Assembly: GCA_019648995.1 (NCBI GenBank)
Contig: BLXT01002685.1
Coordinates: 27,923 to 56,653, forward strand
DNA: 28,731 nt
Reading direction: 5' to 3'
From: Plakobranchus ocellatus
Lineage: Eukaryota; Mollusca; Gastropoda; Plakobranchidae
Both the position numbers and the translations under genes were made by a program. The notes under the pieces are model-generated. The model had not been told where the DNA came from. It saw only the letters and a program-made list of their open reading frames with translations, and searched no databases. The first letter of the stretch is position 1. Each line of letters begins with the position of its first letter. Below are positions 13,801 to 25,800 of this stretch, piece after piece.

Positions 13801-16800
13801 AATTTAACATTTTATTAACATTTTTTTCAGCGTATTTTAAGTTGAATTTTACCCTAGTTAATCACACAAGTATTTACTGTGCCATTAAAACTATAAGAAT
13901 TAGTTTTTAATGAGAGAACTTATTATGATTGAAGCTGATCACCCTTGAATGTCAATTTCAGTAGGCCTAGTTGTGTGCTTTAAAAAGAAAGCACAAACTT
14001 TCTCTCCTCTGGCTCATAATATTGTGTTAATCTAGAACAGTGTGAAATTAGTATGAAAGAAAATAAATAAGCCTTCATATATCATTTTTTTACTCTCATT
14101 TTCACCGCTATGTTATCATTATTACAGATATAGGCCTATATATTTTTGTTATATTCAATTCCTTTTTTTTTGTGGCAGCCAAAAATTAGTATGAAAGAAA
14201 ATAAATAAGCCTTCATATATCATTTTTTTGCTCTCATTTTCACCGCTATGTTATCATTATTACAGATATAGGCCTATATATTTTTGTTATATTCAATTCC
14301 TTTTTTTTTGTGGCAGCCAAAAAAGAAATTTACTTCTTAATACAATATTAGTAAAACTATAGGAAAATGTAAAAGACTCAATGCATTTGTTTACAAAGCC
14401 TTTTAATCTATGCTATGAATTTTAATTAGCTCGGTCCCAGTAAAGATAAACAACTTAACTTTTTCTTCTTTAAATTTTCTCAGCTTGTCATATTAGCAAC
14501 ACAATGGAAGTTCAAGTGCATCATTTTACTTAATAATTTTTTCCTTTTTGCCAAACTGCTCTTGCTGATTAATTTGACATGGACTGTACCTCATTAGTAC
14601 ACATTTGCCTTTTGTTGGTGGATCTTCGTTCAAAACATTATGAAGAAGTTGAAAACAGTTTTTGCAAAAGAAACGCCATAAAGGTTTGATGTTAAATTTC
14701 CTTTTTTTTTTTTTTATGTATCCTTACTTAGGCAGCAGAAAAGGAGTCAAGCACTGGAAACAAAAAACTGAAGCTGGATGAAGAGAACCCAGGTTAGCAT
14801 TAAAAGTTTATAAGATCAGCTGTAAATAAGTGGATGTCTTGGGGGAAAAATGAAAAGAAACAATGACTCATCTTCACATCAACTTATTCGTGAAAGAAGT
14901 TCAAACATTGCAATCTAATATTTGTTTATTTGTTTTTTTTTAGCATGTTAAATTAACCTGTTTTTGTGAATGAGTCATGCTGCATTGTCAGTATAATTTT
15001 TTTATCTAGAATCTCAGCAATAGGAGTCATTTTTGTCTTCAACATTGACCGATTGATTTTTTGTTTGTCTAATGCGAAAAGGTGGCTACTGAGAGAATAG
15101 AATAGTCAATTTTTTTTTTTTTTTGCGTAAGTTGCACATTCAATCTATGGTTGGGATGCTGACCAGTCTTATATGATGCACATGTAAATGTACTGGGTTT
15201 GTAAGATAGAGATCTAGGTCAAAAGGATTTAAAGTAAATGTTGAAGCTAAACTTGTGTTATCACCCCAAGCAAGACAGTGAAGTTAAGAAAATGGAATTG
15301 ACCTATTTCTAAAATAACATAGAACACTGTGAATGTGAGCTTATATGATTACATTGCATAGGGCTAGCCTAGGGAGATAATGTGGAGTACTGGTTGACTT
15401 ATGACTTACATGTGAAAGTTGATGCTCAGTGATATAAAACTTGTTTAGGCTTAACATACTTTCTTGATTAGGTACAATAGCCTCAACCCATTGTGTACGG
15501 ACATATCGGAAAGAGTGGAGAGACTATAGGAGGCATCGTGCAGCTCACATAGTCAAGAGGTCATAGATCAACCTAAGTCTCAATTCAAAGGCCATGCCTT
15601 GCTCTCAACATATCAACCATTCATAATATAAATGAGAGCCAGGGATAATTTGCAAGCAAGTGGGATTGTTACATGAAAAGGGGGGAGAGAGGGTCAATTA
15701 AGTACATTCTTAGAAGAGGGTTTAGTGATGGAGGTGCCAAAGACTAAATTTAGAGCTAACTAGATAGTACACAAAAATAGTGTTGCTTGATGTATCTGTG
15801 ACACTCTAACTTGTTTCATGTTTTCTGAGTCTGTTGAGGCCATGCGAAGGACAAATAATAATGATTTGATCATTCTATACATATATATGTCTTCACAGTT
15901 GCTTTTGACAAATAGACATACGTCATGAATCTTTTTGGCTTTGATTGCACAAAAGATTCTTAAAAAAAAAAGGAGAAAACCATAATTATTGATTGATCTT
16001 GATGTTATTGTTATTGCGGTGAGTATTATACTCATCATGAATAGCCATCTTTATCACTATGTTTTATTTCAAACTCACTTTGATAGTGTATCAAATAAAA
16101 AAGCAATGGATCTAGCATTTCAACTTCTGTAGCAGGGGCACAAATTTTTGCAGGTGTGACATTTAAGGCTGTAGACAGCAGCTCTTCACCGTCATCTACA
16201 TCTGAAGGCCAAGCAACCAGTAAGGCTGACAACAGACCCGGCCCGAGCAACACTGGAAATCTCAGTGGTCATTACTCAGGGCAGGTTAAGGAATCAAAGG
16301 AAGATGTCATTGCAGAGACACTAGTCTGCATCATCTGTCATGAGCTTCTTCATGACTGCATAAGGTGAGAAGACTCAGAATTATAATACACAACAAGAAG
16401 GAAATGTGAGGAGAGGACAAGAGACGGAAAAAAAAGACAGAGAGCAAGAGGATGAGTGTATCGTATCTTTCATTTTTTAGCTTCAAATATATTGGATTTA
16501 GTAAACCCTCTACAAGCTGATAAAAATAAAATCATCAGTCAGTTCATTTTTTCCTTGTATGTTTTTCAAATGGATTCCTATAGCGGTTGTTCTAAGCTTG
16601 CAATTGAATTTCTCAGTCTGCAGCCATGCATGCATTCTTTTTGCTCTGGCTGTTACTCGGAATGGATGGAGCTTTCTCAAGAATGTCCATCAGTAAGTGC
16701 AATAATTTACAATCATCTGTTATTTTTTTTGAGTATGCAAGTATATTTACCCATCCACGATGCCTTTCCAGATGTTGAAATTATGTAATATAAAAAAGGA

Positions 16801-19800
16801 TTTTATTCAATATTCAAAACTTATCAGCTAATATCTAACTTATCATAATTGTTCTTCTAAGATGGTCAATTTAGGCATTTTAAAGAATAATTTTACTGAC
16901 TTTCTAATCTTCCAAAGTTCATTTTTAAAAGGCTGTAGTATGAAAGTAATATCTTTCTGTCCTAATATTTTATGATAAGAATTTCAAATTTGTTTAACAA
17001 GAGAACTGCTTTATTTCATCCTGTAACAGTGCCGTTTAAAAGTGGAGCGCATCAATAAAAACCATATTATCAATAATCTGGTAGAGGCGTATCTCAAAGT
17101 GAACCCAGGTGAGATTGCAAAAGTCCTTGTTTTTTTTTGTTTTTTTTTTGTAATTCTTTCTGGAGCAGGTTTGCATGCTATTCTACTTTAAATGGTGCTA
17201 AGTAAGAAGTAAAAGGAAATGACATTCGCAAAACAGGTTTTAAAAAATTCTATTCAGAAAAGAAGAATGACATCCAATATTTTCAAAGAACTAAAATACA
17301 ATTTAATGCACATGAAATATAATTCAAAATCTGAACCAATGCGGTTGTGATGCATTTTCTAGACCCAATGATCTGCAAAGAGGCCTGATGATTGGGTTGT
17401 ATAAGAATCGCTTAACTTCAAAAAGACATTAGTGATTGGCTCTCATATATGACTTGATTACCTGCAAAAAACTACATGTAATTGGGTTGTATGAGGCTGG
17501 GAAACTTGTGAAGAAAATGCTAATCAGGTGATCCCAGACAGTGTCAAAGACCAAGGGCTTTCCCGATCTGTTACTTAAGTGTCCATGGTAAAAGTATTAA
17601 GCTTTCCTTTATTCAATGCCAGCTATGGATGGTTTTGGTGTGCTTGCCTTGTTTCTTTATACTTAGGTCTTCTTTTTCAGTTATATGCCTGTAGTATGGT
17701 TTTAGAAAGATGTGAGGAATGGGTGTCTTGGCCATGCCATTTCAAGTTTTGTTGTATGACGAAAGATAAGGGATTGGTGCAAGTCTCAGTTACATTTCTC
17801 TTATCTGTCTTTTCACTTTTTTATGGATGACCTGGTCTCTGGGTGACGTATTAATTATATATATATTTATTGTTGCCAGATTTATTCCTCTTTTCAATTA
17901 CCATGGTCTGTAGCTTTTGGCGTAAAAGGTAATAAATGTTTCATTTTTCTCTTATTTTTGCCTTGATTATCAGATAAAAAGAGACCAGACGAAGATATTC
18001 AGTTGCTTGAAACAAAAAACAAAATAACGAGGGACATGGTAAGTGAGCTCAAGTAATGACACTGTGGTTAAAAAAAAAAAACGTTGGGGAAAGAAAAAAT
18101 GGCAGCACTTTAAACAAATTCTTTTTTTATGAAGCTATGACAAAAGGTTATATATGTTTTTGTTTTAGGCAATACCATTTGAAATGTAAAAGATTAAAAA
18201 TAATTTAAGTAACCAACAATTTGAAAGCATTGTTCCGCCTTCTCTGCCTTATTTCAGTGATATATGGGACGCTAATTTATTTTGCACAGATATTTTATTC
18301 ACATTGGTTTTGTTTTATCCTGAATAGCAAATTTTGTCATAGAATCGTAACCAAAACGCTGTCCAGAATCGCAGTTTTGAGTCAGAATATTTCCATTCCC
18401 ATAGGCCCAACAAAAAAACGTATGACAAAGCAGTATAGTATGGGCTAAATTGGACACAGAATCAAGTTTTTTAATAACAAAATAGACACTTTTTTCACTT
18501 GTATCCTTTTATCATAAACGACAAGGTCATTTTTTTTACTAGCCTCAAATACTAATTTTTCTTAGTTAAAAATTTCTTTCAAATCATATCAGGTAAGGCA
18601 AGTCGCTTCTGTAGCTTTGTATTAGTTGCAGTTTTGTAGTCTTGTAGGAGAAAGTTTTATAGTTTGATAGGTTTTTCAATTATGTAGAAGCAGAATGAGT
18701 CATTGTATTTTTACTGGGAAGGATTAGGTTTAAATGGCCAAATTCATTAAAAAAAAAATTTTTTTTCTTACTCTGTTAAGCAAAACAAAATGTTATTCCA
18801 CTTTCATACTATGTAAGTCAGAAGTGGAAATGCATGGTTGTCATTGGGCTTTTTTTGAAATAAATCTTTCCTCTTTTGTTGTCTGTACTTAGCTATATCC
18901 ATCCAATAAAGTTACAAGCTCACTGGAAGGAAGTGATACTCTGTATGAGACTGGCAGTTCTGAGAACAATGATGATCATGATGATGAGAATGAAGATAAC
19001 TCTGATGATAGTGGTGATGGTGGAGCAAACTTTGATGGTTTCAATCCTTTTGCAGTCAATGCCTTTGGAGTTCCATACTTTGCTGCCCACCGTGGAAGGT
19101 AAATTGTTCATAACTTTTTTAGGCATTGTTGTATGGATGCCTTTAAAGCTAATTTATTTGGACGCCAGTCTTACTTAGTTTTGTGTTGCATATTCCTTTT
19201 TTGTTTTTAGAAAAAAATTATTATAAGTTATTTTCTCCTACCTTGAAGTGCTTTTTTCAAATCTTTAAGAATACCATATCCTTTTCCAAATGACACCTTA
19301 GAAAAAAAAAATGTGCCTGAAGTGGAAGAAAAACCCACACTGGGTGTGATTTTGGCAGTTCCCCCAAAATAACTTTGTCGAAGAACTGCCACGCAAATTT
19401 GGTATTATTTCCATGATCCCTAAAATGTTTCAGTAATGATGTGCTATATCTATTAAACCAAGATTGGAGTAATCCTGGACACTTTTAAGAAATATTGCAT
19501 GTATTTTCTATAGATAAATCTTTAGAATGGGCATGGGTGTCTAAGAGAATGAAGTCCAAATTTGTTTTTTTTTTTTTTTTTGGCAACTTGGGAATGAAGA
19601 AGGAAAGAGCTCTCTTTGAGAAATAGTAAATTGTGAGCACATTTATCGACAAAATTACGTCTTGTTTGGCATAAACTTTGGTGAAAGGACCTTGCAAAGA
19701 TGCTTAAAGTTCCAATAAATTTTAGCATGTAGTTTTTTAACAACTGATGGCTAAAGTGAAGGTTTTTTTTCCACTTTGGCCTAGAAGTTTTCACTTGAAG

Positions 19801-22800
19801 CTATTCAGCACATGAAAGATTATCCTGTGTAACAATTCCATTGTAAAGAAGACTTGCACGAAGAATTGTTTTTTATGGGCACCTCAGCAGCATGTCCTCT
19901 CTACCTGCAATCTTGAAAACAACTAATCCCTCTGCTGCTCTAACTAATCCCTTGATCTGAGGGGCTCAGTATACTTTGGTAGCCTCTTAGTGATATGTGC
20001 TGAAAGCTATAGGAGAAGGAAGGGGTTGGGGGAGGGGGAAGGTGAATATTCTCAGAGCAGCAAAAGCAAAACGGCCTTGCTAATGAAGCTAGATTAAAAA
20101 TGGCAACAGTGATCTGAATGTCTCTCCACAAGGAGATTAAGGCATAAACCCCACCAGCCGCCCCTGTAACAATCAGTTTTACCTGTGAAAAGCATAAGTT
20201 TATTGTGTTTGACTGTGCATATTAAAATGACTAAGAGCGTTTTTTTAAACAGAATAGGTTGCTGTTATTATTTTTCCTGTTTTTTATTCATTCCTTTTTC
20301 TACAAAGCATGTAATGTATCCAGTTTGCCTGGATGAAGAATAAAGCAACATCCTTTCTAACTTAAATGTATTGATCTCATTATTTTGTTTGCCTTATGTA
20401 ATATTCTTATTTCTTACTTTTTCCTATCAGCAAGTTAATGCCTTCCAATCTATTAATCAAACTGTCTTTAAAAATTTTAACATTACATAAGTCTGTGGTA
20501 AATATCAATTCTCCAACTGATTTTAGCAGTCAATTTGTTTTTCCTAAAAATTCATTGTTTGCTCTTGTCTGCATCTCTCCATACCAAAAGCACAAAACCT
20601 GAGTTAGAGGATAAGAAGCTAGGTTGCAAAAAGTGATGAGCGGAAAGAATAGGAGTCTTTGTACAGTAGATCAGGTACCTTGTCTGGAACAGGCATTGGC
20701 AATCATGTTGCTACCCTTGCCTGTTGCCCATGACTTAAAACTTTTAATAAAAGTTATACTCTGTCTTCATCTACTGCATTTATTTTCTATCTTTCCTGTG
20801 ATTGCTAAGTGTTCTAAACCCTTGTGTCAGCAAATATGGCCTAAAACTGTAGTTGCCTCTTTCTTATGGTTTCAATAAGTGATCACTCAAAATTAGCCTC
20901 TTTCAATACCAATTCTTTGGACTTTTTTTCTGTCCATGATATCCTCATGATTCTTCTGATAAATCACATATTTACTGCTTCTGGTTTTTTTCTCTGTTTC
21001 CTTATTTATTGTCCAACGCTTGCTACCATACAAAAGTACTAACCATACATATGGACAAGCCGCTAAAAATACAATAACTAGAAATTTTTGGAGTTGTTCG
21101 CCAGATTCTGCTATTAAAACTGTACCATCTGCATACTTGAGATTATTAAGATTCTCTCCATTTATTTTTAAGCCGGAAATATCTTCAAGATTCCTTAAGA
21201 TTATTTCACTATATAGGTTAAAAAGATCAGGAGATATTACACATGCCTGCCTCACTTCTCTTTTGATGGATTTGAAATCACTATAATCTCCTTCAATTCT
21301 TACAGATGCAGTCTGATCCCAGTATATTTTTCTAATTACTCTCAGATCTTTCGCATCAATGTCTAATTTTTCTAGCATACTAAGCAGCTCCACATGTTTT
21401 TCTTTGTTGAAGGCCTCAGAGTAATCAATGAAACAGAGGTGGAGACTTTTTTGCATTTCTATACACCTTTCCATAAACATTGATAAAGTGAATATTGTGT
21501 TTCTAGTCTCTTTATAAGGCATACAGCCAAACTGTTTTGGAGATATTTCTGATCTTAGACTCTTGCGCATTCTATGCAAAACATGTAACAGGATTTTTGT
21601 AAAATGGCTCATTAAACTGATTGCTCTATGAAGTTCACGTTCTGTTCAAGTTTCTTTGGTGCAAAAGCATATCAAATCATTCATCTTGTGGGAGTGTCGA
21701 AGATATTCTTCTGTGTATTACAGCCTGTTTCATTAGTCTATTGTTGGACAAAGGAAAGAAGGGGGAGTTGTTCTGTGACCACGCATAATTCTACTGACTA
21801 TTGCTGCACGGGCCATGAGGCCAGCCTTGTTATGCAAAGTATCGAGCTTATTTCATGGGTAAAGCATAGTAACTGCAATACACAGTCCTGCACACCATCT
21901 TTTATAAGTCAGTGTTGATTCCAGTATGTTTCAGCCCTTAGGGACTGAGTGACGCTCTTTTTTATATCTCCATTTATCTGTCTGTCTGCCTCTCTCTCTC
22001 CCTTTCTCTCGTCTTACTCAGCCCTTGCTTCTTCCTCTGAATCTGTCTTTATATCTCTTGCTCTCGCTGTCTCTTTCCCATCCTGCTGTCTTTCTTCTGG
22101 TAAATTTTACAAGCTTGTTCCTTTGTGCGTATTATCTTTTTCACTCCCTGCCCCTTTTCTTTCAATAACTTTTACTAGCTCGTTTATTATTCTATTACAC
22201 TTACCCTTGTCCCTCTCTGTCCTGTTTCTTGAAAATTTTGAAGAACAAAGCTAGAGGAGTAAAACGAAAGCAATGACCCTGTAATTTTTTCTTTAAAGAG
22301 AAAAGGACAAGAAGGGATAGAGTCAGGATGGAAAAAAGAACGAGCTTGTAAAATTCACTGAAAAAAGAGGGTATAGAGATATAGGGACAGAATGAAAAGA
22401 GGAAAGATCATGGGAAGGAAATGGGGTAGGGAGGGATAGAGACAGAACAGAAACATAAACGAGCTGGAAAAATTTATCAAAAGGAAGAGGTCAGGGACAG
22501 TAGGGAGAAAGAGATAGATTCATGGAAAGAAGAAAGAGACCAAGAAGATGAGAAAGAGAAAGAGAATGTTGAATTACTTGTCTGCCTCTAGTCCGGCTGC
22601 TCAGTCCCAAACTTGTTAGATCTAATATTATTTCAGCTACACATCTCAAAGAGGTCGAGGCTGTATACACATGCAACAGAGTAATCTGTTACGCACACGT
22701 ATAGATATGCATTTGACTGATTGAGGTTGTGTAGTGCATAATAGCCTTGCATGTCGAAGACTGTGACAGTTGCATTGCACAAAATTAAATATATATATAT

Positions 22801-25800
22801 ATATATANNNTTTTTTTTTTTTTTTTTTTTTTTTTTTCCCGAACTTGAATAGTGACACTAGCCTCTTCAAGTTGTTGTCCGGTCAAGCTACTGAGGTGTT
22901 ACTTTAAGATCTATTTTTTTTAAAACTCAGACTAGATAGAAAATTAACAGCGATACAATTTTAGATTTTTAATTGCAGAGATTGATTCTTTAATGTGCAT
23001 TGCTTATTCATTCTATTTTTCCATAATGTTAGATCAGATTCAAAAGTTTTTATGTTATAATCTGCCATTGCTTGTTAGGACGACAAGTTCCATTTTCAAT
23101 CCCTAACTCATCAAATTAAGCAATAGAAAGCAGACTCTGCGCTCTAAAATATGTTTCTAAATCTTGCTTAGGGTATCTCAGAGTGAATTACAAAGCTGCT
23201 TTTGAAAGATGAGCTAAATCACTGACACGATGAGCTAATTTTCAGGCAGAAAATTGCAGTGACGTCTTACTGCCCCAGAAATCAGGTGATGGCAGGTAAA
23301 GATGTTGTACAGCAACAAGGCAATAAGTTGCTATGAATTGAGTCTAGATTTAGCCTCGGAACAGCTGTTATTCTGATTTGACCTTGTTTGCTGGTAATGT
23401 TTATTCAGATTTTGAGTGGGCCTAGGTTAGACCTATTTTAGTTTTATAGTGCTGTTGCGACACTTACCCTGGTGCCATAATTATGGTGAGCTGTGGCCAA
23501 TGGTGTTTCTTTAGCTGTATAGTTGACAGTGGCTGGAACAATTCTGAGACAGGGCATTTACTTTCCACACATTCTCTGAGTGAGTTTATATCATGCTGTG
23601 GCGTCATCTCACAACCCCATATGTGTCATGACCTCTGACACAGCCATTCACCCTCCTCCACAGTACTAATATTGATTAAGCTTTTAGATCTGTCATTTCT
23701 AGAAGGTTCTCGAAGATGTGAAAATGTTGTTTATAGGAAGTTGTTAAATATCCTGGTGATGTAATAGACGTGTCATGTTTAATTGTAAAGAAGGATAAAT
23801 GAGAGCATTTGATAGGTCAATATCTTTAGCTAACATCCATTACATAATACAATGATATCCACTTTACTCTAGAAAAAGTTTGGTTTTTTTTATATTGACT
23901 AATTGGCCTATGCATTTGATAACTAATATTTTCTAGAAGCTGTGGGTAGAGGGTATAAAAGAGAGCACTGTGAGATTGTTGGGAGAGCTTGCAGAGATTG
24001 CAGAGAGATAAAACACTGAAGTTAGAGAGTAATGTTGGAAATTAAATTGCTGCTCTGAAATTATTCTTGATTCAAATTAATAAACTTTTTGTTGAACTTT
24101 CGGCAATACTTGGAGTGATTTCTGCTTTTTTATTTAAAAGAACTCATTGACCCAGGCAGTGTTTATGTAGATCTATAACTAAACAACAGTAAGTCATTTG
24201 TTACAAGGAGAAATACACTTCCAAAAGATAATCAGGCTTAAGGAGAGAAAGACAACCACTCTCATTTGTGGCTGCTGTAAATCATGTTACTGGGGTTAGT
24301 TTTTAAAAATCGAAAAAAAATAAAATTAGTAGTAATTTGCATATTGATTATCAAACACAAACCATGGTGTGCAGGAAGAATAGATCTTTATTTTCATATG
24401 CAGTTTATAAGAGTATAAGACGAAATAAAAAAGTACTTGTAAGTTAAAAGGTTTTCACTGAAAATCTGGCCACAGCACTGCTGTCAGCCAGTTTGGAGTA
24501 CATAATAACATGGCTTAGAATCACCTTAACTCTATCTAGGTTTCACCATCACAAATGAGAAAGAAAGAGGTCTTAGGCTGCTTAAACCTTTTCAAAATGT
24601 TGAAAGTGCGTCTTCCAAGTCCAAAAAGAAATAATCACAAAATCTCAAATAAGCCTGGTTTTATAGAGCTCTTGATTACTCTAATTTTTAAAAAAATATA
24701 TTTATCAATGATTTTTGTCATCCTAAAAAACAAAACAAAACAAAAAAAAAAAAACAAACAACAAATAAAAATGGTTGAATCTTAAAATTCTAAGTTTCTG
24801 TGATTTGCGCTTTATAGGCTGTGTTTTGTAATCACAGTTTAGAAATAGTAAGATGTCATAATTAAAATATGTAGTCCTATATTTTGTTTCATAAGCCAAG
24901 GCAGTGTCCATTTAAAAACTTTATATTGTTATATTTATCATCTTTGGAAATATATATCATGAATTCATATAGCTTCTGCAGAGAAGGGTGATGCCATAGC
25001 AATCAAACCTACACATTTTTTGACTGATGCCTGTTACTTTATTCCTATTATCTCCACAGACCTGCAGCCCGTCCAGTATGCAGGCAATGTCCTGATTATA
25101 ACCCTGCTACAGATCCTACAGCATTTATAGCTGCAGCTCAAGCGGGTGAGGCATCACAGTAGAAACGGGGGGGATAGGGGATTTTGTAGCACAGTAGCAT
25201 CCACTTTTCTACATTTCTTTAACTTTAGCTCCTGAGTGTGCCTGTGTTTTTTAAGATGGAGTAGTAGGAGCTAAAATCCTGCTAGCTCAAAAGTTGTGAC
25301 TAATGATCAGAATAGTGAGAGGGCTTTATTGTTCAATTATCAGCCTCTTTTAGGACTCAAGATAATAAATTTGTGAGTTTCGGTAATTTTTAAACAGCAA
25401 ACCTTGAATTCCACAAGCTTGGACCTAATGAAACCTTGATCTCCATGAGGGATACATAAAGCTCTATTTTTTTTCTCTTTAGTCTGGGTGCTAAATTGAT
25501 AAACCTTGAGTTGAAAGAGTGGAAGCAAGGCTGTTACTAAAACTAGGCTTTAATAAGAAAATGAAATCACATTAAACTATATCTGCACATGAAAATTTAT
25601 AATATTCTCAGAATTTGCACTCATCTGTGATATGCGCATAAACATGTGTATGTGTATTCATGAAATGTAGGTGGTGTAGGTGTGTGTGCACCTGTTCATG
25701 AAATGTAGGTGGGGTAGGGTAGGGAGAGTAAGACTAATAGGTTTTCCCTAGGAGTCTATGCACTCTTAAGATGATAGGCCCACATAGGCATATCTGCACT

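Larger units (their letters stand above)
12332..14731 (+). other. Intron 5
   Basis: A 2.4-kb GT..AG intron with a cluster of AGATCTAG-type motifs (about 12565-12735), the 138-bp tandem duplication (14045-14320) and long T runs. No coding signal. 12740-14040 holds nothing I can name. Confidence 0.8.
19099..25059 (+). other. Intron 11 (largest visible, 6 kb)
   Basis: A GT..AG intron rich in accessory sequence: a T19 tract (about 19563-19581), a G-rich patch (20011-20042), an antisense non-LTR reverse transcriptase remnant (20893-21680), a long inverted repeat (about 21960-22570), an AT/N/T27 tract (22789-22837) and a TATA/AATAAA-bearing stretch (23954-24084). The parts 19100-19560, 20050-20620, 22840-23940 and 24120-25059 show no supported feature. 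Confidence 0.8.

Noticed and set aside
15760-16038. Antisense 92-codon frame in intron 6
   Set aside because: No domain, no splice logic and a length expected by chance in AT-rich DNA.
16456-16788. 110-codon frame containing the RING core, read as one gene
   Set aside because: Only 16617-16692 is coding; the flanks are intron with clear acceptor and donor sites, and human CHFR similarity stops exactly there.
18876-19178. 100-codon plus-strand frame with a Met-rich segment
   Set aside because: It is a shadow of CHFR exon 11 in another frame; the exon frame gives the acidic tract and joins its neighbours in phase.
19563-19581. T run as the poly(A) end of the antisense LINE
   Set aside because: It lies 1.3 kb from the end of the reverse transcriptase frame with no connecting element sequence; T runs are common here.
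21949-22254. Ser/Leu-rich 101-codon frame
   Set aside because: It is the pyrimidine-rich arm of the inverted repeat translated; any frame of CT-rich DNA gives Ser, Leu, Pro and Phe.
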